From positions 1-64,000 of the forward strand of contig JAIETR010000021.1 in the NCBI GenBank assembly GCA_019745075.1: 64,000 nucleotides of DNA, given 5' to 3'. The position numbers were made by a program, and so were the translations under genes. Source of the stretch: Qipengyuania sp. GTDB lineage: Bacteria; Pseudomonadota; Alphaproteobacteria; Sphingomonadales; Sphingomonadaceae. The stretch's first letter is position 1. Each line of letters begins with the position of its first letter. The notes under the pieces are model-generated. The model saw only the letters and a program-made list of their open reading frames with translations, ran no database searches and was not told where the DNA came from. This document shows, in pieces, positions 37,394 through 46,864 of this stretch.

Positions 37394-39315
37394 CAAGCCC
37401 GCGCTTCCTCCACCCCCGCGCTGTTGTGGCGGAGGGCGGCTAGGACGGTGTCGACGATGTGCGGGGCGTTGAGGCGGGCCTCGTCGTATTGCTTCGCCGG
37501 ATCGTCGTGGTCCTGGAACACGTCGGGCAGGCGCATGGTGCGAATCTTGAGGCCGTTGTCCAGAAGCCCTGCGTCGCTGGCGTGGGTGAGGACGTGGGCG
37601 CCGAGGCCGCCGATGGCGCCTTCCTCGACGGTGACCACCACCTCGTGGCCGCGCATCAGGCGGTCGATCAGCGCGGTGTCGAGCGGCTTGGCGAAGCGCA
37701 GGTCCGCGACGGTGGTGGACAGGCCTTTTGCCTCGAGCTGGTCGGCAGCCTTGAGCGCCTCGGCGAGGCGGGTGCCGAGCGAGAGGATCGCGACCTTGCT
37801 CCCCTCGCGGACCACGCGGCCCTTGCCGATCTCGAGCAATTGCGGAACTTCGGGGAGCGCCACGCCTGTGCCGTTGCCGCGCGGATAGCGCAGCGCGATG
37901 GGGCCGCTGTCGTGTTCGGCGGCGGTGTAGGTCATGTGCACCAGCTCGGCCTCGTCCGCCGCCGCCATCACCACGAGATTGGGCAGCGTCGCCAGGTAGG
38001 TGACGTCGAAGCTGCCCGCATGGGTGCAACCGTCCGCGCCGACCAGCCCGGCGCGGTCGATGGCGAAACGCACGGGCAGGTTCTGGATCGCGACGTCGTG
38101 GACCACCTGGTCGTAAGCGCGCTGGAGAAAGGTCGAATAGATCGCGCAGAATGGCCGCATACCCTGCGCGGCGAGGCCGGCGGCGAAGGTCACCGCGTGC
38201 TGCTCGGCGATCCCGACGTCGAAGGCGCGCTCCGGATGCGCCTTGGCGAATTTGTCGACCCCGGTGCCGCTCGGCATCGCCGCGGTGATGGCGCAGATGC
38301 GGTCGTCGGTTTCGGCCAGCTTCGCCAAGGTTTCGCCGAAGACGTTCTGGTAGGCCGGCGGGCCGCCGGCGCTCTTCTTCTGCTCGCCGGTGATGACGTC
38401 GAACTTCTGCACGCCGTGATATTTGTCGGCGCTGTCCTCGGCCGGGGCATAGCCCTTGCCCTTCTTGGTCACGACATGGACCAGGATCGGGCCCTGCTCG
38501 CTGTCGCGCACGTTCTCGAGCACCGGGATCAGGTGGTCGAGATTGTGTCCGTCGATGGGGCCGACGTAGTAGAAGCCGAGCTCCTCGAACAGCGTCCCCC
38601 CCGTGACCATGCCGCGGGTGAACTCCTCGGCTTTTTCGAGCCCGTGGTTCAACCGCCGGCTGATCTTGGCCGTCAGCCGCTTGGCGAGGCTGCGCAGGCC
38701 GAGATATTCGCTGCTCGAGACCATCCGCGCGAGATAGGCCGAGAGCCCGCCCACCGGCGGCGCGATCGACATGTCGTTGTCGTTGAGGATCACGACGAGG
38801 CGGTTCCCGGCCTGCTCGGCGTTGTTCATCGCCTCGTAGGCCATGCCCGCGCTCATCGCGCCGTCGCCGATCACCGCGATGCCTCTTCCGCGTGCGCCCT
38901 TGAGCTTGTTGGCGACCGCGAAGCCGAGCGCGGCGCTGATCGAGGTGGAGGAATGCGCGGCACCGAAGGGATCGTAATCGCTCTCGCTGCGCTTGGTGAA
39001 ACCGGAAAGCCCGCCGCCCTGGCGCAGCGTGCGGATGCGGTCGCGCCGCCCGGTCAGGATCTTGTGCGGATAGGCCTGGTGGCCGACATCCCACACCAGC
39101 TTGTCATTGGGCGTGTCGAACACATAGTGGATCGCGGTGGTCAGCTCGACCACCCCAAGGCCCGAGCCGAGATGTCCGCCGGTCGAGCCGACCGCGTCGA
39201 TCATTTCGGCGCGGAGCTCGTCGGCGAGCTGGCGGAGCTGGCCGCGCTCGAGTTTGCGGAGGTCGTCGGGCGTATCGACGGTGTCGAGCAGCGGGGTCGC
39301 CGGGCGTTGACTCAT
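37393..39315 (-). CDS. dxs: 1-deoxy-D-xylulose-5-phosphate synthase
   Basis: 640 residues, the standard length. It condenses pyruvate and glyceraldehyde 3-phosphate with thiamine diphosphate, the first step of the MEP isoprenoid pathway. Visible motifs: [14 protein letters not shown], the ThDP-binding [44 protein letters not shown] and [18 protein letters not shown]. The start [19 protein letters not shown] fits the family. The stop overlaps the start of a small membrane protein gene. Confidence 0.96.
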   Translation of the reverse strand: MSQRPATPLLDTVDTPDDLRKLERGQLRQLADELRAEMIDAVGSTGGHLGSGLGVVELTTAIHYVFDTPNDKLVWDVGHQAYPHKILTGRRDRIRTLRQGGGLSGFTKRSESDYDPFGAAHSSTSISAALGFAVANKLKGARGRGIAVIGDGAMSAGMAYEAMNNAEQAGNRLVVILNDNDMSIAPPVGGLSAYLARMVSSSEYLGLRSLAKRLTAKISRRLNHGLEKAEEFTRGMVTGGTLFEELGFYYVGPIDGHNLDHLIPVLENVRDSEQGPILVHVVTKKGKGYAPAEDSADKYHGVQKFDVITGEQKKSAGGPPAYQNVFGETLAKLAETDDRICAITAAMPSGTGVDKFAKAHPERAFDVGIAEQHAVTFAAGLAAQGMRPFCAIYSTFLQRAYDQVVHDVAIQNLPVRFAIDRAGLVGADGCTHAGSFDVTYLATLPNLVVMAAADEAELVHMTYTAAEHDSGPIALRYPRGNGTGVALPEVPQLLEIGKGRVVREGSKVAILSLGTRLAEALKAADQLEAKGLSTTVADLRFAKPLDTALIDRLMRGHEVVVTVEEGAIGGLGAHVLTHASDAGLLDNGLKIRTMRLPDVFQDHDDPAKQYDEARLNAPHIVDTVLAALRHNSAGVEEARA

Positions 39316-39448
39316 GCGCGAAGCCTTACACCGCCTTTTCTGGCGTGTCGATGAACCGTTCGTCGATGACTGAGAACGCTTCGTCGCAGAGGTTGGCGGG
39401 CCGAAGCCCGCGCGCTAAGCACTCGGCACGCCGTCAAGGAACTCGCAT

Positions 39449-39829
39449 ATGTCGCTTCCCGCCGCAGCCGTCCCGGTCTCCTTCATCCTTACCACCGACC
39501 GCGCGGTGACCCGGCCGTTCTACGCCGATGTGCTGGGTCTGCCCCTCATCGCGGAAGAGGACTTCGGCGTGGTCTTCGATCTCGGCGGCGGAGCGACGCT
39601 GCGGCTGACCGACATCAAGGACCACACCCCCGGCCCGCACACGGTGCTCGGATGGGAGGTGCCCGATATTCGCGCCGCCATGGCGGATCTGCGCGCGAAA
39701 GGCGTGCGGTTCGAGATTTACGAGGGCTTCGGCCAGGACCAAGACGGAGTGTGGAGCTTCCAGGACACCAAACTCGCCTGGTTCAACGATCCCGAGGGCA
39801 ACAACCTCAGCCTCGCGCAGCACGGGTAG
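39449..39829 (+). CDS. VOC-superfamily (glyoxalase-like) protein
   Basis: 126 residues with AAGGA upstream. A single glyoxalase/bleomycin-resistance domain: VSFILTTDRAVTRPFYADVLGLPLI, then GWEVPDIRAAMADLRAKGVRFEIYE and WFNDPEGNNLSLAQ. The fold binds metal in enzymes; whether this one is catalytic is unclear. The stop abuts that of the convergent Fur-family gene. Confidence 0.85.
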   Translation: MSLPAAAVPVSFILTTDRAVTRPFYADVLGLPLIAEEDFGVVFDLGGGATLRLTDIKDHTPGPHTVLGWEVPDIRAAMADLRAKGVRFEIYEGFGQDQDGVWSFQDTKLAWFNDPEGNNLSLAQHG

Positions 39830-40300
39830 CTAGGCCGCGCAATCCTCGCACAGGCCGCGCAGCTCGACCACCGGTCGCACATCTGCGAACCCCGCGTCGC
39901 GCCCGGCGGCGCGCAAGGCGCCCGTGACGCGGTCGTCGTCGAGGTGGGTGGCCTTGCCGCAATCGTCGCAGATCAGGAAAATGCAGTCGTGCCGGCAGCC
40001 GGGGTGGGTGTTGACGAGATAGGCGTTGGCGCTCTCGATCCGGTTGGCGAGATTGGAGCGCACGAACAGGTCGAGGATGCGGTAGACGCTGTTGGGCGCC
40101 ACCCGCTTGCCGCGGCTTTTCGAAAGGTTGTCGGCGATGTCGTAGGCGCTCGCCGGGATGTCGTGGCGGGCGAGTTCGGCGAAGACCGCCTCGCGCATGC
40201 CGGTCCACTGCTCTTCGGCGGCAGTCAGCGTCGCGCGCGCGGCGGCGACGAGGTCGTTGCCCGAATATTCCCGGTGCCCCTTGTTCGCGTGCGCTGCCAT
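39830..40300 (-). CDS. zur: Fur-family metalloregulator, Zur-like
   Basis: 156 residues. Winged-helix DNA-binding half: HDIPASAYDIADNLSKSRGKRVAPNSVYRILDLFV. The dimerisation half has HPGCRHDCIFLICDDCGKATH and ends LRGLCEDCAA, giving the two CxxC pairs of the structural zinc site typical of Zur. It would repress zinc-uptake genes when zinc is plentiful. Zur versus Fur was decided by overall pattern only. msrA lies upstream on the same strand. Confidence 0.78.
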   Translation of the reverse strand: MAAHANKGHREYSGNDLVAAARATLTAAEEQWTGMREAVFAELARHDIPASAYDIADNLSKSRGKRVAPNSVYRILDLFVRSNLANRIESANAYLVNTHPGCRHDCIFLICDDCGKATHLDDDRVTGALRAAGRDAGFADVRPVVELRGLCEDCAA

Positions 40301-40336
40301 CGCCGCGAGCTAGGCCGCCGGGGCGCGCTCTTCAAG

Positions 40337-41014
40337 TCAGTTGCCGCGGAAGCTCGCGGAGTAGAGCGCCGGATACATCCGCTCGAGCGCGGCGACCTTG
40401 GGGTTGTCCCAGCGCTTGATATAGCCGTGATCCGGGTTCTTGAGCGCGAAGTCCTGGTGGTAAGTCTCCGCCGGATAGAGGGTTTGCGCGCGCTCGATGC
40501 CGGTGACGATCGGCCGTTTCCACAGCCCCGAGGCCTTCATCTGCGCCAGATAGGCTTTTGCGACCGCGTTCTGCTCGGCCGAGACTGGCGCCAGCGCGGC
40601 GCGGTACTGCGCGCCAACATCGGGACCCTGGCGGTTCTTGAGCGTGGGATCGGCAATGACCGAGAAGAACACCCGCAGCAGTTCGTCGTAGCGCACGATC
40701 TTCGGATCATAAGTGACCTTCACCGCCTCGGCGTGATCGGTCACGCCCGAAGAGACGAGCCCGTAATTCGCCGAGCGCGCGGTGCCCCCGTGGTAGCCCG
40801 AGACCGCGCTGGTCACGCCCTTCACGTGGCTGAACACCGCTTCGACGCCCCAGAAACAGCCGCCGGCGAAGATCGCGGTCTCGAGGCCGCCCCTCTCGGC
40901 GGACTGGCGCTTCGCGGCGGGGGCGGCAACGATGTTCTCGGCGGCCGCGGGAGCAGTGCAGGAGGCGCTGGCGAGGCCAAGCGCGACAGCGAGGATCGGC
41001 CCCCGAAAGGTCAT
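40337..41014 (-). CDS. msrA: Exported peptide-methionine (S)-S-oxide reductase
   Basis: 225 residues. The N-terminus is a lipoprotein-type signal (LAVALGLASASC). The MsrA active-site motif AIFAGGCFWGVEAVF is intact, followed by SGYHGGTARSANYGLVSSGVTDHAEAVKVTYDP and AETYHQDFALKNPDHGYI. It repairs the S form of oxidised methionine, here apparently in the envelope. Its start shares a base with the stop of a 35-residue membrane peptide (TGATG). A matching exported MsrB lies at 24318. Confidence 0.93.
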   Translation of the reverse strand: MTFRGPILAVALGLASASCTAPAAAENIVAAPAAKRQSAERGGLETAIFAGGCFWGVEAVFSHVKGVTSAVSGYHGGTARSANYGLVSSGVTDHAEAVKVTYDPKIVRYDELLRVFFSVIADPTLKNRQGPDVGAQYRAALAPVSAEQNAVAKAYLAQMKASGLWKRPIVTGIERAQTLYPAETYHQDFALKNPDHGYIKRWDNPKVAALERMYPALYSASFRGN

Positions 41015-41121
41015 CAAACCAGGGTAGACACCAGCGCCGGGTTCGCAAGCACCACGCCGAACGCCCCAAGCAGGAAGCCGAAGCCGAGGTTGCGATAGAG
41101 GTCGTTCTTGAACAGCATCAT
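41014..41121 (-). CDS. 35-residue membrane peptide coupled to msrA
   Basis: Starts MMLFKNDLYRNLGF and has one membrane segment (GFLLGAFGVVLANPALV). Stop and msrA start overlap as TGATG, so the two are co-translated. No family recognised; possibly an anchor or partner of the exported reductase. Confidence 0.55.
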   Translation of the reverse strand: MMLFKNDLYRNLGFGFLLGAFGVVLANPALVSTLV

Positions 41122-41229
41122 TGTCCGCACTTTCACTCAAGGTGCGGACGTGGGTAGCGGCGAAGGTTTGGCGAGTGCCTGAACACCGAGTTGGCTGTCG
41201 TTCAGCGTAGGAAATCTGCGGCTGGGCGA

Positions 41230-42819
41230 TCAATGCCGGAAATGGCGCATTCCGGTGAAGACCATGGCCAGCCCCGCTTCGTCGGCGGCGGCGATCACCT
41301 CGTCGTCGCGGATCGAGCCACCGGGTTGGATGACCGCGGTAGCGCCCGCCTCTGCGGCGGCGAGCAGGCCGTCGGCGAAGGGGAAGAAGGCATCGGAAGC
41401 CACCGCGCTTCCCCTGGTGCGCGGCTCGGCCCACCCGTAGGTTTCGGCGGCCTCGGCAGCCTTCATTGCGGCGATGCGCGAGGAATCGCGCCGGTTCATC
41501 TGGCCCGCGCCGATCCCGGCGGTGGCGCCGTCCTTGGCATAGACGATGGCGTTCGACTTGACGTGACGCGCCACGGTCCAGGCGAAGAGGCAGTCCCTGA
41601 GCTCCTGCGCGGTGGGCGCGCGCTTGGTCACGACCTTCAGGTCCGCTTCCGAGATCGCGCCATTGTCGCGGCTCTGTACGAGCAGTCCGCCGGTGATCGG
41701 CTTGACCCCGAGCCCGCCCCGGCGTGGATCGGGAAGGTCCCCGGTGACGAGCAGGCGCAGGTTCTTCTTCTTCGCGAAGACCGCCTTGGCCTCCTCGCTG
41801 ACCGAGGGCGCGATCACCACCTCGGTGAAGATCGCGCAGATCGCCTCGGCGGTCGGCCCGTCGAGCTCGCTGTTGACGCAGACGATCCCGCCGAAGGCCG
41901 AGACGCTGTCGCATTCGAGCGCGCGCTGCCAGGCTTCGCGCAAAGTGCCCGCCTGCGCCACGCCGCAGGGGTTGGCGTGCTTGACGATGACGACCGCCGG
42001 TTCGCCACCCTTGAACTCGGCGCACAGCTCCAGCGCGGCGTCGGCGTCGTTGTAATTGTTGTAGCTCAGCTCCTTGCCTTGAAGCTGCTCGGCCTGCGCG
42101 ATCCCGCGCCCGTGCGGTCCGGCCGGGGTGTAGAGCGCCGCCCGCTGGTGCGGGTTCTCGCCATAGCGCAATTCGGCCCGGCGATAGCCGTTGACGGCAA
42201 GCATGTCCGGAAACAGCTGCCGCTGATCCGCGAAAGCGAACCACTGGCTGATCATGCTGTCGTAGGCGGCGGTGGCGGCGAAGGCCTTGGCGGCCATCTT
42301 CTTGCGGAATTCGAGTGTCGTCGCGCCATCGTTGGCGGCCAGCTCCGCATAGAGCGCATCGTAGTCCGCCGGATCGGTGACGATGGTCACGAAGGCGTGG
42401 TTCTTGGCCGCCGAGCGCACCATGCTCGGCCCGCCGATGTCGATGTTCTCGATGATCGTATCGCGGTCGGCGCCGCGCATCACCGTCTCCTCGAAGGGAT
42501 AGAGGTTGACCACCACCAGGTCGGTCGCCCCGATCTCATGCGTTTCCATCGCGGCGGCATGCTCGGGATTGTCCCGCACCGCCAGCAGGCCGCCGTGGAT
42601 CAGCGGATGGAGCGTCTTGACCCGCCCGTCCATCATCTCGGGAAAACCGGTGACATCGGACACATCGCGAACCAGCAGGCCCGACTCGCGCAGCGCCCGC
42701 GCGGTGCCGCCGGTCGAGACCAGCTCGACTCCGGCCTTGGCGAGCTTGCCGCCGAGATCCGCCAGCCCGGTCTTGTCGGACACCGACAGCAGTGCCCGTC
42801 CGATTGGAACATTCGTCAT
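41230..42819 (-). CDS. purH: Bifunctional AICAR formyltransferase/IMP cyclohydrolase
   Basis: 529 residues. It performs the last two steps of purine synthesis. The N-terminal cyclohydrolase domain shows [41 protein letters not shown] and NLYPFEETV; the C-terminal transformylase shows [26 protein letters not shown] and AFGGIVCVN, ending [11 protein letters not shown] and FTGMRHFRH. It is the last gene of an rpe-heparinase-purH unit, 8 bases behind the previous stop. Confidence 0.96.
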   Translation of the reverse strand: MTNVPIGRALLSVSDKTGLADLGGKLAKAGVELVSTGGTARALRESGLLVRDVSDVTGFPEMMDGRVKTLHPLIHGGLLAVRDNPEHAAAMETHEIGATDLVVVNLYPFEETVMRGADRDTIIENIDIGGPSMVRSAAKNHAFVTIVTDPADYDALYAELAANDGATTLEFRKKMAAKAFAATAAYDSMISQWFAFADQRQLFPDMLAVNGYRRAELRYGENPHQRAALYTPAGPHGRGIAQAEQLQGKELSYNNYNDADAALELCAEFKGGEPAVVIVKHANPCGVAQAGTLREAWQRALECDSVSAFGGIVCVNSELDGPTAEAICAIFTEVVIAPSVSEEAKAVFAKKKNLRLLVTGDLPDPRRGGLGVKPITGGLLVQSRDNGAISEADLKVVTKRAPTAQELRDCLFAWTVARHVKSNAIVYAKDGATAGIGAGQMNRRDSSRIAAMKAAEAAETYGWAEPRTRGSAVASDAFFPFADGLLAAAEAGATAVIQPGGSIRDDEVIAAADEAGLAMVFTGMRHFRH

Positions 42820-42827
42820 TGCAGATG

Positions 42828-44693
42828 CTATCCCATGCGCTTGAGCAGCCAGGGGAAACGCCCCCCGCCGCGCGATGCCAGCCCTTCGATCACCAGCTGC
42901 GGAGTGCCGTGCGGGCGGCCATCGCCATCGACCCACAGGCTTTCCTCGATCGCCAGCTCGGCATCGGCGATATCGCCCCCGAGCCGCATTTGCCAGTAGG
43001 AGCCGTCGGGGAGTGCCAGCCCAGCGCCGCGCTTGTCGGCCGAGAGTCCGGCCTGGATCCCGACGCCGAGGTGGAAGCGGATCGCGAAACCGACCTTGCC
43101 GCGCTTGCCGCGCTTGCCCGAAGGCTCGAGCACATCCTCCCCGCGCAGCTCGAGCCCGTCGGCGGAGAGCATCAGGATACGGCGGTGGATGAGGGCGTAA
43201 CGCGTGGCATAGCCGTCTTGGCTGGCCTCGAGCCGCGTTGTCTTCCGTGCCCCCGGGCCGCTGGCCGAGCGAGCGACATCGACCGCCTCGACCCCCTTCC
43301 CGATCTGTCCGCCCAGAAGCACGGCGGTCGAATTGGCGTCGTCGAGCGTCAGAGTCGAATGCGCCGATGTGCCGCGCAGGCCCTGCTCGATCCGCGCCGG
43401 GGTGGCGCCGCCCGCGAGTTCCGCGCCGCCGCAATTGACCACGACCCGGCTTACCCCGTGGCTGAGCTCGAACGCGAGCGTGGAAGCGCAGCCGAAGCGG
43501 GCGTCGCGCGAGCGCGGCGGCGGGGCCGCATCGAACTGGAGTATGCTCTTGCCCGCGGCGACCACCTGATAGCCCCAGTGCCGCGTGTCGCGCGCCGGGC
43601 GGGTGCGGACGCCGCTAGCGGCAATCAGCCGCGCGAGCGTGTGCGCCGAGGTCGCACCCGCGCCTTGCCACGAGCCGAGTCCGCCATCGCCGTGGCGCAA
43701 TGCGAGCAGCGGCGGCACGAGCAGCGCGAGCATCGCCTTGAGCGCCGGGGGCGAAGTGCGCTCCGCCGCTGTGTAACAGGCTTCGAGGTCTACGAGCGCC
43801 GCGATCGCCTGCATCTGACCAAGGGGGCTGCGCGACAGCACTCCGCCATCCTCGCTCACCAACTCGCCCAGTGCCTTGAGCAAACCGGTTTCACCGAAGA
43901 TCCGCCGTGGGCGACCGTCGGGCAGCAACAGGCCCGCGGCGACAATCGCGATCCAGCCGCTCACCGCGGCGAGCCGATCCTGCTCGCTGCCGACGTGGCG
44001 GTCGAGCCAGCGCGCGGTTTGTTCGATCGCGCGCAGCATGCGCGGCCGCATCGCCGGGTTCTCGCCCGACAGCACCAGCGGCGCGTGGACCAGCCACGCG
44101 CGCAGCCGCTCGCTTGCCCGCTCGACGCTCCAGGCGGGGCCCTTGGCAATTTCACCGTGAACATCGAGCCAGCGCGCGGTGAGCATCTCGGCATTGAGCG
44201 CGGCGGTTTCGCGCGGCGCGGCGGCGGCCAGATCGCGGAGCCAGGAAAAGCCGTGCAGCAACTTCTGCTGCGGCATCGGCAGGCGCGCACTGGCGGCGAA
44301 ATCGGCCTCGGCAAGCGGCAGCTTGAGGCCCTCGACGAGGAAATAGCCGGCGCGGATCGCCTTGCCGCGCGTGCGGTCGCCATCCAGCGGAGTGGCGACG
44401 GTGGCCAGCATCCGGAGCTTGGCGGGTTTCCGCAGCGGCGCGGCGAGCAGCGCGCCGGGCACCCCGAGCCGGTAGGCCCAGCCCAGCGCGGCGTCGAAGA
44501 GGCCGCCCCGGCGCGCGAAATCGTCCGGAACCAGCGCCCGCGCCGCTTCGATCGGCTCGACCTCGTCGTCGTGGCGGGCCTCCGCCACCGCGCGGATCAG
44601 CGGCTCCTTGCGACTCCTGGGCAGGGGCAGCGCGGGCTGCGCCGGGGCCGGCTCGGCTGTGACCTTGTCGAGGATCAGCGGGTCCGGCTTCAT
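42828..44693 (-). CDS. Heparinase II/III-family protein
   Basis: 621 residues from the ATG overlapping the rpe stop (ATGA). An alpha-helical N-terminal part ([23 protein letters not shown], GNxAMRPRML-like [10 protein letters not shown]) is followed by a beta-rich C-terminal domain with [35 protein letters not shown] and [13 protein letters not shown]. This is the heparinase II/III-like family conserved beside purH in alphaproteobacteria. Polysaccharide lyase activity is assumed from the family; the substrate is unknown. Confidence 0.88.
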   Translation of the reverse strand: MKPDPLILDKVTAEPAPAQPALPLPRSRKEPLIRAVAEARHDDEVEPIEAARALVPDDFARRGGLFDAALGWAYRLGVPGALLAAPLRKPAKLRMLATVATPLDGDRTRGKAIRAGYFLVEGLKLPLAEADFAASARLPMPQQKLLHGFSWLRDLAAAAPRETAALNAEMLTARWLDVHGEIAKGPAWSVERASERLRAWLVHAPLVLSGENPAMRPRMLRAIEQTARWLDRHVGSEQDRLAAVSGWIAIVAAGLLLPDGRPRRIFGETGLLKALGELVSEDGGVLSRSPLGQMQAIAALVDLEACYTAAERTSPPALKAMLALLVPPLLALRHGDGGLGSWQGAGATSAHTLARLIAASGVRTRPARDTRHWGYQVVAAGKSILQFDAAPPPRSRDARFGCASTLAFELSHGVSRVVVNCGGAELAGGATPARIEQGLRGTSAHSTLTLDDANSTAVLLGGQIGKGVEAVDVARSASGPGARKTTRLEASQDGYATRYALIHRRILMLSADGLELRGEDVLEPSGKRGKRGKVGFAIRFHLGVGIQAGLSADKRGAGLALPDGSYWQMRLGGDIADAELAIEESLWVDGDGRPHGTPQLVIEGLASRGGGRFPWLLKRMG

Positions 44694-45367
44694 GCGGCGG
44701 CACCCCCCGAGCCGGCCTTGAGCGCGGCGATATTGGCGGCGTAGCGGCTCGGTCCGCCCTTGAAGCTTGCCGAGCCGGCCACCAGCACATCGGCGCCCGC
44801 AGCAACGCATTGCGGCGCGGTCCCGGCATCGACCCCGCCGTCGATCTCGAGTCGGATGTCGCGGCCCGATTTGTCGATCATCGTCCTGATCGCCGCGATC
44901 TTGCGGAGCTGGCTGGCGATGAAGCTCTGCCCGCCGAAGCCGGGGTTGACGCTCATGACGAGGACCAGGTCGACCTCGTCGATGAGATAGTCGAGCATCT
45001 TGGCCGGCGTACCCGGGTTGAGCACCACGCCCGCCTGCTTGCCCAGCGCCTTGATCGCCTGGAGCGTGCGATGGATGTGGGGTCCGGCCTCGGGATGGAC
45101 GGTGATGATGTCCGCCCCCGCCTCGGCGAAGGCCGCGAGAAACGGATCGACCGGCGCGATCATCAGATGAACGTCGAAGGGCTTGGCGCTGTGCGGCCGC
45201 AGCGCCTTCACCACCGCCGGGCCGATGGTGATGTTGGGCACGTAATGCCCGTCCATCACGTCGATGTGGATCCAGTCCGCCCCGGCGGCGTCGATCGCGC
45301 GCACCTCCTCGCCCAGCCGGGCGAAGTCGGCCGAGAGGATCGAGGGGGCGATGAGCGGCGTCGGCAT
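44690..45367 (-). CDS. rpe: Ribulose-phosphate 3-epimerase
   Basis: 225 residues. It interconverts ribulose 5-phosphate and xylulose 5-phosphate in the pentose phosphate pathway. TIM-barrel motifs are clear: [62 protein letters not shown] and [11 protein letters not shown], including the metal-binding His/Asp residues. Stop and heparinase start overlap, making it the first gene of the unit ending in purH. Confidence 0.95.
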   Translation of the reverse strand: MPTPLIAPSILSADFARLGEEVRAIDAAGADWIHIDVMDGHYVPNITIGPAVVKALRPHSAKPFDVHLMIAPVDPFLAAFAEAGADIITVHPEAGPHIHRTLQAIKALGKQAGVVLNPGTPAKMLDYLIDEVDLVLVMSVNPGFGGQSFIASQLRKIAAIRTMIDKSGRDIRLEIDGGVDAGTAPQCVAAGADVLVAGSASFKGGPSRYAANIAALKAGSGGAAA

Positions 45368-45374
45368 CGTCGGG

Positions 45375-45395
45375 GCCCTGCGCTGGCGGCAGGGC
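45375..45395 (-). promoter_or_regulatory. Hairpin just upstream of the rpe start
   Basis: GCCCTGC-N7-GCAGGGC, a perfect 7-bp stem ending 7 bases before the rpe ATG, where the ribosome binding site should be. It could limit initiation. No purine-type Shine-Dalgarno sequence is evident here. Confidence 0.4.
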
Positions 45396-45499
45396 GAGCG
45401 TTAGGAGACAGCGCGGCCGCCGCCAATCGCCCCGGCCGACTTTTCCCCCTTTCGCGGGCCAGACGGTGGCCGCACCGGGCCCGTGCGATCCCGCCGGGA

Positions 45500-46864
45500 C
45501 TATTCCGCCGCTGGAGCCAAGCCGATATCGAGGGCCGGGCTTTCCGCCGAATCGAGCCGGAAGCCGAGCACCCGCGCGAGCGTCGGCGCGATCGCACGCA
45601 TGTCGATCTCGCCCAGATCGCGCCCCGCCGCTATCCCCGGCCCGGCCACGATGAAGGTCGAGCGCATCGCGGGCATGTCGGGAAAATAGCCGTGCATGCC
45701 CTTGTATCTGGCAGGGCGGGTGACCGGGGTCGCCGCGCCTTCGAAATTGCCGGCCAGGAAGCCCGGCTTGAGATCGACATAGAACTGCGCATCGGGATTG
45801 CCGCCCATGCGGTCGATCCCGGCCCGGTCGATGACGCGCGCGACGAAGCCGCCGGGGCGCCGGCGCTGGTCGTCGAGCAGCGCCCGCACCTTCGCCGTCA
45901 GCGCCGCATCGCCCGGACGCGCGAGCACCACGGCGATCGAACCTCCAGAATTCCACGGCATCGCCTCCCAGCCGGAAATCTTGCCGGCGGGATCGAGGGT
46001 GATGAGCCCGGCGTCGATGAACGGCCGGAACAGATTCGCCTCGGTGGTCGTGGGCGCGAAACCGTGATCGGAAACGACCGCGACGGTGACGCCCGGAATC
46101 GCCGCGCGCGCCGCCTCGACCAGACGTCCGACGACCGTGTCGATCCGTTCGATCACCGCGTGCGCCTCGGGCGCGCCGGGACCGTAGAGATGCTGATAAT
46201 GGTCGCAAGCGGTGAGATAGACGGTGGTGAGACCCGGCTTGCGAGTGCGGATCATGTCGACCGCGAACCGGCCGCGAGTCTCGTCTCCGGCGATGTCTTC
46301 GTCGATGCCGCGGGCATAGGGGCCGAGCCGGGTCTGCATGTCGGCGAGCAGCCCTGGGGTGGCCAGCGCACGCAGCAGTTTCTCGTCGTCGGCGTGGCCC
46401 GTCCGCCAGATCTGCGGCAGGTTCCAGGTGATGCTGTTCGCGCCGACGCTCACCGGCCAGTGGACATTGCCCACCGACAGACCCTGGGCGCGCGCGCCGT
46501 CCCACAAGGTCGGAACCCCGATATCCTCGGCATACCAGTCCCAGCCGCCCTGGTTGATCGCCAGGGGATCGAATGTGGTGTTGCCGACGATTCCCGAGCG
46601 CGCCGGGCTGGCCCCTGTCAGCAGCGTCGCATGGCTGGGATAGGTGACCGAAGGCAGCACCCCGACTACCCCGCTGGCATGGGCGCCCTCGCTGGCCAGC
46701 CGCCGCAGATTGGGCAGGCGCAGCCCCCGCCGGTCGGCCTCGATCACATCGCCGGGCCGCAGCCCGTCGATGGAGATCAGCAGCACCGGCCCGGCGCTGG
46801 CGGGCGCGGTCGTGAGCGTCAGGATCGCGAGCGCCAGGGCGGCGAGCCGGGGCCGCATGCGCAT
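45500..46864 (-). CDS. Exported nucleotide pyrophosphatase/phosphodiesterase (alkaline phosphatase superfamily)
   Basis: 454 residues with a signal peptide (LAALALAILTLTTAPASA). The NPP-type core is visible: VLLISIDGLRPGDV (metal), the nucleophile threonine in LPSVTYPSHATLLTGASP, CDHYQHLYGPGAPEAH, VVSDHGFAP and KGMHGYFPDMPAMRSTFIVAGPGI. These enzymes hydrolyse phosphodiester or pyrophosphate bonds in the periplasm. The start shares a base with the TonB receptor stop (TGATG), so the two are translated together, suggesting processing of a phosphate-containing nutrient. Confidence 0.9.
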   Translation of the reverse strand: MRMRPRLAALALAILTLTTAPASAGPVLLISIDGLRPGDVIEADRRGLRLPNLRRLASEGAHASGVVGVLPSVTYPSHATLLTGASPARSGIVGNTTFDPLAINQGGWDWYAEDIGVPTLWDGARAQGLSVGNVHWPVSVGANSITWNLPQIWRTGHADDEKLLRALATPGLLADMQTRLGPYARGIDEDIAGDETRGRFAVDMIRTRKPGLTTVYLTACDHYQHLYGPGAPEAHAVIERIDTVVGRLVEAARAAIPGVTVAVVSDHGFAPTTTEANLFRPFIDAGLITLDPAGKISGWEAMPWNSGGSIAVVLARPGDAALTAKVRALLDDQRRRPGGFVARVIDRAGIDRMGGNPDAQFYVDLKPGFLAGNFEGAATPVTRPARYKGMHGYFPDMPAMRSTFIVAGPGIAAGRDLGEIDMRAIAPTLARVLGFRLDSAESPALDIGLAPAAE

